This document shows positions 1 through 6,316 of a stretch of DNA of 8,153 nucleotides, one piece after another (the first letter of the stretch is position 1; each line of letters opens with the position of its first letter). Location: the NCBI GenBank assembly GCA_947096075.1, contig CAMUQE010000085.1, positions 1 to 8,153 of the forward strand. The letters run 5' to 3'. A program made the position numbers and the translations under genes. The notes beneath the pieces were generated by a model that saw only the letters and a list, made by a program, of their open reading frames with translations, searched no databases and was not told the DNA's origin. Source of the stretch: Veillonella parvula. GTDB taxonomy: Bacteria; Bacillota; Negativicutes; Veillonellales; Veillonellaceae.

Positions 1-717
1 TGTAGGATACAATGCAGAATGAATGCGTTCTAATTGAATGCGAAGTACGTTAACTACATCTGCATCAGCCACTGCTTCACGAATATCATGGTGTACGGTA
101 ACACCTAATTTTTCAAGTTCTGGATATACCATTGTGCGAGGACCAGCTAGATGTACATCAGCCCCCATTTTTGTAAGTCCATAGATGTTGGATCTTGCTA
201 CACGGCTATGCATTATATCGCCAATGATAACGACTTTTAAACCTTCTATAGATTCTTTTTTCTCTAAAATAGAGTACATATCTAGTAAAGCTTGTGTTGG
301 ATGCTCATGAGCACCATCACCTGCATTAATTATAATAGGATCTACGGCTTTTGTAGCGTATAAAGGTGCACCTTCTGCGCTGTGGCGCATTACGATAGCA
401 TCTGTGCCCATGTAGGACATTGTTAACAATGTATCGCGGAAGCTTTCACCTTTACCCATGGAAGAACCACTAGGAGAAAGATTGATTACGTCAGCCCCTA
501 AATATTTTCCGGCTAGCTCAAAGGAACTACGGGTACGAGTACTTGGTTCCATAAAAAGGTTAATAATTGATTTTCCCTTTAAAAGTGGAACCTTCTTGTC
601 ATCAGAAAGAACTATTTTCTTCATTTTCTTTGCCACATCTAAAATCAATTTGATTTCTTCAGGTGACACATTTTGCAAACCTAACAAATGTTTGCCTTTT
701 AGGCTAACTTGTCCCAT
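1..717 (-). CDS. pyrB: Aspartate carbamoyltransferase catalytic chain (3' end cut by window)
   Basis: Catalyses carbamoyl phosphate + L-aspartate to N-carbamoyl-aspartate, the committed step of de novo pyrimidine synthesis, in the cytosol. The 239 residues visible here are the N-terminal three quarters of a family that is usually about 300-310 residues long; the frame is open to the window edge. Family signatures seen are the carbamoyl-phosphate loop EPSTRTR (57-63), the SMGKGES loop with Lys89, RH at 111-112, GAHEHPTQALLD with HPTQ at 139-142, the domain-linking GDIMHSRVARSN (166-177), and VLRIQLER (224-231) of the aspartate domain. The remaining C-terminal part lies outside the window. The start at 717 is supported by AGGAGG 5 nt upstream (723-728) and by the family-typical N-terminus. 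The gene sits directly behind a PyrR-type attenuator, so it is probably the first gene of a uracil-repressed pyr operon. A distinct ornithine carbamoyltransferase is unlikely, because the phosphate loop reads STRTRSSFE and the QLER region matches ATCase. Confidence 0.97.
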   Translation of the reverse strand, partial: MGQVSLKGKHLLGLQNVSPEEIKLILDVAKKMKKIVLSDDKKVPLLKGKSIINLFMEPSTRTRSSFELAGKYLGADVINLSPSGSSMGKGESFRDTLLTMSYMGTDAIVMRHSAEGAPLYATKAVDPIIINAGDGAHEHPTQALLDMYSILEKKESIEGLKVVIIGDIMHSRVARSNIYGLTKMGADVHLAGPRTMVYPELEKLGVTVHHDIREAVADADVVNVLRIQLERIHSALYPT

Positions 718-722
718 GATTT

Positions 723-728
723 CCTCCT
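723..728 (-). promoter_or_regulatory. Strong ribosome binding site of pyrB
   Basis: A perfect AGGAGG lies 5 nt before the pyrB ATG. It is downstream of the leader terminator, so it is not part of the attenuator hairpin. Control is therefore most likely transcriptional (termination) and not by occlusion of the ribosome site. Confidence 0.9.
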
Positions 729-740
729 AACTCACGTAAC

Positions 741-771
741 AAAAAAGACCTTTTGCCCAGGGCAAAAGGTC
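741..771 (-). terminator. Intrinsic terminator of the pyr attenuator
   Basis: Read on the minus strand, GACCTTTTGC and GCAAAAGGTC form a perfect 10-bp stem around a CCTGG loop (747-771). Six T residues (741-746) follow immediately. It sits between the promoter and pyrB, so it must be conditional. The 5' arm can be taken by the upstream antiterminator (765-821). Confidence 0.94.
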
Positions 772-821
772 AAATAGTTTGCACAAAGAAGCCCTTAAGG
801 GCACTTCAACTATATTCCTTT
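765..821 (-). promoter_or_regulatory. Antiterminator structure of the pyr leader
   Basis: In the minus-strand RNA, AAAGG (817-821) can pair with CCUUU (765-769) inside the 5' arm of the terminator. The structure is reinforced by AUAUAGUU-type pairing (AUAGUU 808-813 with AACUAU 774-779) and by an inner hairpin, GCCC-UUAA-GGGC (791-802) extended by GAA/UUC. The same AAAGG also forms the base of the PyrR-site hairpin, so the two folds exclude each other. This is the expected logic of Bacillus-type pyr attenuation. The pairing was read by eye and no energy was calculated. Confidence 0.8.
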
Positions 822-849
822 CTCAGCCTCTCTGGACTAAATTAAAAGG
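817..849 (-). promoter_or_regulatory. PyrR-binding anti-antiterminator hairpin
   Basis: The RNA core AGUCCAGAGAGGCU (825-838) fits the known PyrR site consensus ARUCCNGNGAGGYU at every position. AGUC pairs with GGCU around the hexaloop CAGAGA. A lower stem of CCUUU (845-849) with AAAGG (817-821) follows after an asymmetric internal loop, as in characterised PyrR sites. PyrR bound to UMP or UTP is expected to stabilise this fold, release the 5' arm of the terminator and stop transcription before pyrB. No pyrR gene is in the window, so the regulator must be encoded elsewhere. Confidence 0.92.
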
Positions 850-858
850 TATTGTATT

Positions 859-888
859 ATGCAATGGTCTCTCGTACCATATATGCAT
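859..888 (-). promoter_or_regulatory. 5'-terminal hairpin of the pyr leader
   Basis: The minus-strand RNA can fold ATGGT (876-880) with ACCAT (864-868) around the 7-nt loop ACGAGAG. The stem continues, after a 3-nt bulge, as ATGCA/TGCAT (884-888 with 859-863). It begins only a few nucleotides from the predicted transcription start. It may stabilise the mRNA 5' end or guide folding of the leader. Its function is unknown. Confidence 0.5.
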
Positions 889-899
889 TTTCTTTATTT

Positions 900-928
900 A
901 TTGTACTGAATCCACCTTTGAAAGTCAA
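900..928 (-). promoter_or_regulatory. Promoter of the pyr operon
   Basis: Minus-strand TTGACT (-35, 923-928) and TACAAT (-10, 900-905) are separated by exactly 17 nt, close to the housekeeping sigma consensus. The predicted start is an A or G near 892-893, giving a leader of about 175 nt before pyrB. The promoter lies just past the terminator of the upstream operon, so pyrB is a separate transcription unit. Confidence 0.88.
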
Positions 929-955
929 TGTAAAACACAAAATTCATATGGATTT

Positions 956-992
956 TAAAAAGAGGACAAGCATATAAAATTGCTTGTCCTCT
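956..992 (-). terminator. Terminator of the HAD-rapZ-yvcK-whiA-coiled-coil operon
   Basis: AGAGGACAAGC and GCTTGTCCTCT form an 11-bp stem (961-971 with 982-992) around a 10-nt loop. On the minus strand TTTTT (956-960) follows directly. On the plus strand the following bases are a poor U-tract, so it acts mainly on leftward transcription. It lies 78 nt beyond the stop codon of the last gene and insulates the pyr promoter from read-through. Confidence 0.92.
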
Positions 993-1069
993 CTATATTT
1001 AAACAGCTATTAATCCACTTCTATATCTTAAACTTTAATCTAAAATTTCTTTTTTAGAAATTAAGGGTC

Positions 1070-3979
1070 TTAACCTAATGGATATAATCTTGGTGGGTTT
1101 TCTTCATCATTTTGCTGTTCATTTTGTGGAGTATATGGCATTTGATCTTGTTGCGGCTCATTCGCTACAGGATTTATCTGCACATATTGCTGATTTGGCG
1201 ACAATTGAGGTTGACGTTGCTCACGGCGACGTGTATTTTGAGATGCAGTCGGTCTAGGTTTTGTCAACTCATCAATGGATACAGCATTTGGAATAGTTAC
1301 ATTTGATGTATCCCCATGAATATCATCAAGTTCACTGAAGGAAGGAGTCCTCTTAGATGCTTGAGCAGCCTTACGTTCAGCTTCAAGTTGTTGACGTGCA
1401 AGTTCTGCACGACGACGAGCACTCTCTTGTTGATCTCGGACACGTTGAATAGCTTCAGCACGCTCTTTTGCTTTACGCTCGATTTCAGCTTGAGCCAACG
1501 CTTGTTGACGAGCAGCTTCAGCTTTACGCTCTGCTTCTAGTTGCGCTTTATATCGTTCCTCAGCAATACGTCGTGCCTCTGCGGCTTGACGTTCTGCTTC
1601 AGCTCGTTCTGCAGCAAGTCGCTCTTGCTCTGCCTTACGAGCTTCCGCCACTATACGAGCCGCCTCTGCTTTACGAGCCTCTTCGGCACGTCTTGCTTCT
1701 TCTATGCGGCGAGCTTCTTCGGCTCTACGCGCTTCTTCAGCACGTTTAGTCTCTGCAACAATTCGAGCTTCTTCTGCACGGCGCGCAGCTTCAAGACGTT
1801 CCTGTTCAGCTCTACGTTGTGCCTCAAGTCTAGCTGCTTCTGCTTTCCGAGCTTCTTCTGCTCTACGTGCTTCTGCTGCTAAACGAGCTTGTTCAGCTTT
1901 ACGCGCTGCTTCAATTCTAGCTGCTTCAGCTTTACGTGCTTCCTCTGCTCGTTTTGCTTCTGCTGCTACGCGAGCGGCCTCAGCTTTACGTTCCGCTTCA
2001 ATTCGAGCTTCTTCTGCTCTACGCACTTTCTCCGCACGACGAGCCTCTTCTACTTTTCTTGCTGCTTCCATTTGTTGTGCTTCCAAAGTAGCCTTAGCCT
2101 CTGCCGCTCTACGAGCGTCTTCTTGACGCTTCGCTTCAAGAGCGGCTTGCTCAGCAGCACGTTGTGCTTCTAAAGCAGCTTTCGCTTCTGCTGCTCGTTG
2201 CGCTTCAAAGCGAGCCTTAGCTTCGGCCGCTTTTCTTTCTTCCTCCGCTTTGCGGGCGGCCTCAATGCGAGCAGCTTGAATTCGACGCTCTTCTTCAAGA
2301 CGTTTTGCTTCCGCTGCTAGTCGAGCTTCTTCTGCTTTACGAGCCGCCTCTAGCCGATCCGCTTCCGCTTTTCTCGCTGCCTCGATACGTGCCATTTCAG
2401 CTTTACGAGCCATTTCCGCCTTACGAGCTTCCTCTGCTTTACGCTCTGCTTCGGCTTTTTCAGCCATCTTGCGCTCAATTTCAGCATGCTTGGCTTCTGC
2501 AGTCTTTTGCAACATTTCAGCTTTTTCTGCAGCTAGTCGAGCCTCTTCAGCTTTTTTACGAGCTAAGACTTCTTTCTCGTCTTTTGCCTTTTTAAGTTGC
2601 GCTTCTTTTTTTACATCTGCTACAGCTTTATCGCTTAACTTTTTAGTTTCTTCATGAGCAATTGTTTCTGCCCGTTTAGCTGGACTTTCAGCAGTAGATT
2701 TTTTAGTATCTACTGTCCCTTTATCTCCATCTTTACCACCTACAGGACCTACAGGTATTTGTGTCCCCCCTTGAGTTGGGTGCCCTAAGATATCTTTAAC
2801 ATCTTTCGGTACATTAACAGCAATGGTTTGATGTTTTTGTGGATTTGCAAGAGATTCAGGAATCAACAAGAAACGAATTGGCAAATTCGATGCACCAGCT
2901 GGCATAAAGTTTAACGTTAATAAATCGCCCGCATTATAGTTCCCTAAAAGACGGCTATCTAATATAGTACCTTCCCCTAATGCGGAAATACCATCTGCAC
3001 CACCAATGTGATAAGTCCGTGTATCTGTCTGTCCCCTTCTAGCACCTTGTTGATGTAATGTTTTTATCGTAAAGGAACCAGAATAAGGTCCCCCAAGAGG
3101 GTTAAAATACAGTCTAAACGGTTCATTACCCTTAGTAGGAATTTTTAGCGTATACAATACACCATAGTTACCACGATCTCGAACAAATGCTTTATTTTGC
3201 ATTTCGTCTACACCATTGATAAACGTATCCTCGCGGTCATTACCAATTTCTACAAAGGCACCACCTAAAGCAGTGTCAAATGGTGTAGTAACCTCCATAT
3301 TACGTTTAGCACCAGTATAGGTACCGCGCAATTGTATTTCATCTATGGGAAGATTTTTCACCCAATGTGACGCATCTACAGGGTCCATCCCCACAGGCAA
3401 CATCATAACACGCGCAAATATAGGCCCTTCTGTTTTAATATCCACAATACCCGTAAATAATGCATCTCGATTTACCGGTGTATTTTCTAAGTCACTAAAG
3501 ATTAATTGACGCCCTTGTGGTGGGATGCTAAGAGAGTATAACGGTCTTGCATCTGGGCTTTCATTAAGAGGCTGCTCCAAATCCTTCCGAGACAAATCAC
3601 GACCTGCTGCAAAATAGTCAGGTGTAGCTACAGATTTTAATTGTCTCATGACATGTACTGAAGTTGGATAAGCCGTTTGGTTTTCTAAGACGATAGCAAT
3701 CTTGTGAGGTAGATCCATTTCATTTACATGATAGAAATAGATACGACCATTGCCATTAATTGTACCTGCACTTAACGTACCTCCTACAGGTCCTACATAT
3801 TCAGGACTATCCGATAGGAGCAATGTATCCGTTTGAGACACCAACGATGGTGGCAACGGAGAAAACTGAAAATATCCAATTGATTGTAAATCTATATCAC
3901 GAGCTTCTACATGGCCTGTAAGGGCAGCCATGGCAGCCATAGCCGCAGCTACACAATATCTTGATTTATAGGAAAACAT
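1070..3979 (-). CDS. Exported 969-residue protein with long Ala/Glu/Arg/Lys coiled coil, TolA-like
   Basis: I do not recognise the family of the N-terminal domain. Visible parts, in order: a signal peptide (1-26; basic start, Ala-rich core VAAAMAAMAALTG, cleavage probably after VEA); a beta-rich globular region (about 27-395) with Gly/Pro turns; a Gly/Lys linker (396-434); a helix of about 440 residues (435-875) made almost only of Ala, Glu, Arg and Lys with units such as KAEEAR and LEAAR; and a Pro/Gln/Asn-rich tail (876-969). There is no second hydrophobic segment, sortase motif, lipobox or S-layer homology domain. The composition resembles TolA domain II, but TolA keeps an N-terminal membrane anchor and a C-terminal globular domain. 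The likely place is the periplasm or cell surface; a structural or envelope-spanning role is inference. The start is 12 nt after the whiA stop, and its AGAGG site (3989-3993) overlaps that stop, so translation is probably coupled. Some annotation pipelines would name it TolA-like from composition alone. Confidence 0.88.
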   Translation of the reverse strand: MFSYKSRYCVAAAMAAMAALTGHVEARDIDLQSIGYFQFSPLPPSLVSQTDTLLLSDSPEYVGPVGGTLSAGTINGNGRIYFYHVNEMDLPHKIAIVLENQTAYPTSVHVMRQLKSVATPDYFAAGRDLSRKDLEQPLNESPDARPLYSLSIPPQGRQLIFSDLENTPVNRDALFTGIVDIKTEGPIFARVMMLPVGMDPVDASHWVKNLPIDEIQLRGTYTGAKRNMEVTTPFDTALGGAFVEIGNDREDTFINGVDEMQNKAFVRDRGNYGVLYTLKIPTKGNEPFRLYFNPLGGPYSGSFTIKTLHQQGARRGQTDTRTYHIGGADGISALGEGTILDSRLLGNYNAGDLLTLNFMPAGASNLPIRFLLIPESLANPQKHQTIAVNVPKDVKDILGHPTQGGTQIPVGPVGGKDGDKGTVDTKKSTAESPAKRAETIAHEETKKLSDKAVADVKKEAQLKKAKDEKEVLARKKAEEARLAAEKAEMLQKTAEAKHAEIERKMAEKAEAERKAEEARKAEMARKAEMARIEAARKAEADRLEAARKAEEARLAAEAKRLEEERRIQAARIEAARKAEEERKAAEAKARFEAQRAAEAKAALEAQRAAEQAALEAKRQEDARRAAEAKATLEAQQMEAARKVEEARRAEKVRRAEEARIEAERKAEAARVAAEAKRAEEARKAEAARIEAARKAEQARLAAEARRAEEARKAEAARLEAQRRAEQERLEAARRAEEARIVAETKRAEEARRAEEARRIEEARRAEEARKAEAARIVAEARKAEQERLAAERAEAERQAAEARRIAEERYKAQLEAERKAEAARQQALAQAEIERKAKERAEAIQRVRDQQESARRRAELARQQLEAERKAAQASKRTPSFSELDDIHGDTSNVTIPNAVSIDELTKPRPTASQNTRRREQRQPQLSPNQQYVQINPVANEPQQDQMPYTPQNEQQNDEENPPRLYPLG
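1355..2677 (-). repeat. Degenerate in-frame repeat array coding the long helix
   Basis: Residues 435-875 of the coiled-coil protein are built from hexapeptides of the form [KR]AExAR, broken at intervals by pentapeptides such as LEAAR, IEAAR or LEAQR. The combined period is near 11 or 17 residues, which differs from a plain 7-residue heptad. At DNA level this gives many similar 15-18 bp blocks (plus strand: variants of gcttcttctgctctacg). No unit is long and identical over many copies, so the array is old or has diverged. Long open frames also arise on the plus strand here as a by-product of the composition. Confidence 0.88.
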
Positions 3980-3991
3980 ATATTATTACCT

Positions 3992-4939
3992 CTATATTTC
4001 TTCGAGCCCCAACGGGTCATACGTAAGTGCTAATGCTTCAATCTTCTTTAGTCGATGGCCAATTCCAGATTTAGATAGTTCCCCCTCCATCAACTCTTCA
4101 AGCTCTTTTAAACTCGCTTCAGGATTCTCCCACCGAAGTCTTGCAACGACGCGCAACTTTTCAGGTAATTCTTCAATACCGATTTCTCTATCAATAATAC
4201 GGATTGCTTTTACCTGACGAACTGCTGCATCCACAACCTTCTGTAAATTTGCCGTCTCACAGTTGACTTGACGATTAATTTGATTCCGTACGGTTTTCAT
4301 AATCCGCACGTTTTCAAATTCCATAAGCGCCGATTGAGCACCCATGACTTGCAAACAATTTGTTACTGCATCCCCTTCTTTAAGATATACTACATGCTCT
4401 TCCTTCCGCTCCGTTAAGCCTGCATGAATGTGAAAAAGCCGTAATACATGGATAATTTCCCTCGCAAAAATCTCGTTTCCCGTCATAAACTCAAGATGGT
4501 AATCACTTTGTGGTTTATTAACAGAGCCTCCCCCTAAAAAGGCCCCCCGTAAAAAGGCACGTCGTGCTTCCATTGATTTGAGCCAACTGCGAGGAATTTG
4601 TTCGGTTACAGGCCATAAAGCGAGATCCTCTAAAGCCTGTCTCCCCTCTATAGAAGGTTCCACAGAGAGCGTATACATATTTTTTTTACGCAGGTTTAAA
4701 CCTTGTCGTACTAATACATTTGTAGGTAATTCGTATTGCTTTTTCAAAATACCAAGCAACCGACGAGCTACTGCATTATTAGCCGTAGCCAAACGAATGC
4801 CAACTGCACCTTTCATCCCCAAAATGATAGATCCGCTCATACGCAATAAGCAAGACGCTTCAATTTTCATGGCCACATCCGCATCACTAGAGGCTTCATA
4901 TTGGCATAATTCATTTTTTACATCTTCTGCAAATGACAT
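3992..4939 (-). CDS. whiA: WhiA, DNA-binding sporulation/cell-division regulator family
   Basis: WhiA proteins join a degenerate LAGLIDADG homing-endonuclease fold to a C-terminal helix-turn-helix. They act in sporulation gene control in Streptomyces and in cell division and chromosome segregation in Bacillus. Numbered from the upstream ATG (4945), RGAFLGGGSVN (133-143) is the family hallmark in the first part. NRQVNCETANLQK (224-236) and the segment about 265-305, ending SGIGHRLKKIEALA, match the conserved linker and HTH. The length of 315-317 residues is normal. Two ATGs are 6 nt apart. The second (4939) is preferred because GAAGGG (4946-4951) is 6 nt from it but touches the first, and because family members usually begin MSFA. 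The gene lies 15 nt after yvcK, in the widely conserved rapZ-yvcK-whiA order. No catalytic endonuclease function is expected. Confidence 0.95.
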   Translation of the reverse strand: MSFAEDVKNELCQYEASSDADVAMKIEASCLLRMSGSIILGMKGAVGIRLATANNAVARRLLGILKKQYELPTNVLVRQGLNLRKKNMYTLSVEPSIEGRQALEDLALWPVTEQIPRSWLKSMEARRAFLRGAFLGGGSVNKPQSDYHLEFMTGNEIFAREIIHVLRLFHIHAGLTERKEEHVVYLKEGDAVTNCLQVMGAQSALMEFENVRIMKTVRNQINRQVNCETANLQKVVDAAVRQVKAIRIIDREIGIEELPEKLRVVARLRWENPEASLKELEELMEGELSKSGIGHRLKKIEALALTYDPLGLEEI

Positions 4940-4945
4940 GGACAT

Positions 4946-4951
4946 CCCTTC
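4946..4951 (-). promoter_or_regulatory. Ribosome binding site that decides the whiA start
   Basis: GAAGGG directly abuts the ATG at 4945, leaving no usable spacing, but is 6 nt before the ATG at 4939. It follows 3 nt after the double stop TAATGA region of yvcK (4952-4957). It therefore supports start 4939 and coupling of whiA to yvcK translation. Confidence 0.7.
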
Positions 4952-4954
4952 TCA

Positions 4955-6304
4955 TTAATGATCATCTCGTTGAAGATAATATTCTAAGATATGCGGTTCA
5001 GTGTTAGATTGCATAGCATGAATGATATCCATAATAACTTTACCTAACCGTTCAGGATCGTGAACAGCTGGTTTTTGAGGGTTAATTAAGGTAGCTCGTA
5101 TAGTGCGGATTCCTTTGTCTTGTAACTTTTTAGTATCTAATACCAATGGTTCAGATCCTACAGCACTATATTGTTCAACCATTTGAATTGGCAACGGCCC
5201 ATCATTGGCAAGAACAGTATCTATAATTCCTTCTCCGCCATGGGCAATTAAAGCCTCTACATGGTCATTTAATGTGTAGCCTGTGGTTTCACCCGGTTGT
5301 GTCATAACATTAGCAATATAGATTTTATTAGCCTTACTGGCACGTACATGAGAGGCCAACTTATCAGTTAGTAAATTTGGGATAATGCTTGTATATAAAC
5401 TACCAGGACCTAAAATAATTACATCCGCTTCATCAATGGCCCGTAATGCAGCCCCCTCTGGCTTAGGCAATGCTGGATCACTATAGATATGATGAATTCG
5501 TTTACCCGAGTGTGGTATATTACTTTCACCTTCTACAATAGTGCCATCTGTCATCTCTGCACGCAATTTAATGAACTCTGTAGAGGAAGGAATTACACGA
5601 CCACGGACACGCAATAATTTACTAGCCGCTTCAAGAGCTTCTTCAATATCTCCATCATAAACTTGAGCAAGCGCAGTGATAAAGAGATTACCAAAACTGT
5701 GCCCAGAAAGCTCATTTTCACCATCAAAACGATAACGGAATAAGTTCTCCATTACTCCTTCTTGTTCAGCTAGTGATACTAAACAGTTTCGCAAATCACC
5801 AGGAGCTATCATTTGAAAGTCTTCTCGCAAGCGACCAGAAGAACCTCCATCATCAGCGACAGTTACAATCGCAGATAGGTTTGATGTATGTGATTTCAAA
5901 CCACGCAATAAATTTGATAAGCCCGTACCACCACCGATTACTACAATTTTTGGGCCCTTATCGAGTCGGATATTTTGAAAAATAATATCCGATACCTTGC
6001 TGTCAGGATTAGGTAGTACCGCACGAATAATCGTTTTTATAACTTTACTCGTACCGATGAGCATTAATACAGCACCAATCGATAATACTACAGCCCCTAC
6101 AGCAATGAGTACATTATAATTGTAAAAGCCCGTCATATTATAGGAAAAGGCAAGCACAATATCTTCAAGAACCGCAAGCCATTGATAGTTAAAAATCAAA
6201 GAAATGCCAATAATTAAAAGACCTACACCACAACTAAATAGGGCAAGCCAACGTTTTATATTTAGACCCGGAATTAGCCACCGGAACCATCCTTTTCGCA
6301 ACAT
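4955..6304 (-). CDS. yvcK: YvcK/CofD-like gluconeogenesis factor with N-terminal membrane module
   Basis: YvcK proteins are needed for growth on gluconeogenic carbon sources and for normal cell shape in Bacillus. They bind UDP-sugars such as UDP-GlcNAc and resemble CofD 2-phospho-lactate transferase in fold, but no catalytic reaction is firmly established. The core (about 118-440) shows VVIGGGTGLSNLLRG (121-135), DDGGSSGRLR (151-160), GDLRNCL (169-175), GHSFGNLFI (201-209), GPGSLYTSIIPNLL (299-312) and NVMTQPGET (332-340). The B. subtilis protein is about 317 residues; this one is 449 because of an N-terminal extension with two hydrophobic segments (about 19-38 and 64-84). These should anchor it in the cytoplasmic membrane with the core in the cytosol. 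The start is supported by AGGGGGG (6308-6314), and the gap to the rapZ stop is 12 nt. It ends with tandem stops TAATGA. Confidence 0.95.
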   Translation of the reverse strand: MLRKGWFRWLIPGLNIKRWLALFSCGVGLLIIGISLIFNYQWLAVLEDIVLAFSYNMTGFYNYNVLIAVGAVVLSIGAVLMLIGTSKVIKTIIRAVLPNPDSKVSDIIFQNIRLDKGPKIVVIGGGTGLSNLLRGLKSHTSNLSAIVTVADDGGSSGRLREDFQMIAPGDLRNCLVSLAEQEGVMENLFRYRFDGENELSGHSFGNLFITALAQVYDGDIEEALEAASKLLRVRGRVIPSSTEFIKLRAEMTDGTIVEGESNIPHSGKRIHHIYSDPALPKPEGAALRAIDEADVIILGPGSLYTSIIPNLLTDKLASHVRASKANKIYIANVMTQPGETTGYTLNDHVEALIAHGGEGIIDTVLANDGPLPIQMVEQYSAVGSEPLVLDTKKLQDKGIRTIRATLINPQKPAVHDPERLGKVIMDIIHAMQSNTEPHILEYYLQRDDH

Positions 6305-6316
6305 AATCCCCCCTAT

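Noticed and set aside
458..730. Open frame of 90 codons on the plus strand.
   Set aside because: It lies fully antisense to pyrB, whose conserved motifs are clear, and it has no plausible product or ribosome site.
823..888. 21-codon minus-strand leader frame beginning almost at the predicted pyr transcript start and ending within the PyrR motif.
   Set aside because: It has no Shine-Dalgarno sequence, and translation would run through the PyrR site. Its codons show no pyrimidine-linked pattern, and the PyrR mechanism needs no leader peptide.
1044..1062. AATTTCT/AGAAATT 7-bp hairpin just after the coiled-coil gene on the minus strand.
   Set aside because: It is all AT except one pair and has a short T-run only. 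The strong terminator at 956-992 is the better operon end.
1704..2126. 140-codon plus-strand frame rich in Ala, Ser and Arg, with neighbouring similar frames at 1112-2657.
   Set aside because: These are composition by-products of the Ala/Glu/Arg/Lys repeat on the minus strand, and they carry no start signals.
1355..2677. Repetitive DNA considered as a CRISPR array or tandem satellite.
   Set aside because: The blocks are imperfect, have no unique spacers, and keep one long coding frame. They encode a helix, so they are protein repeats.
4943..4945. First ATG of whiA as start (two residues longer).
   Set aside because: The GAAGGG ribosome site touches this ATG, while the ATG at 4937-4939 has proper spacing and gives the typical MSFA beginning. 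The effect on the protein is two residues.
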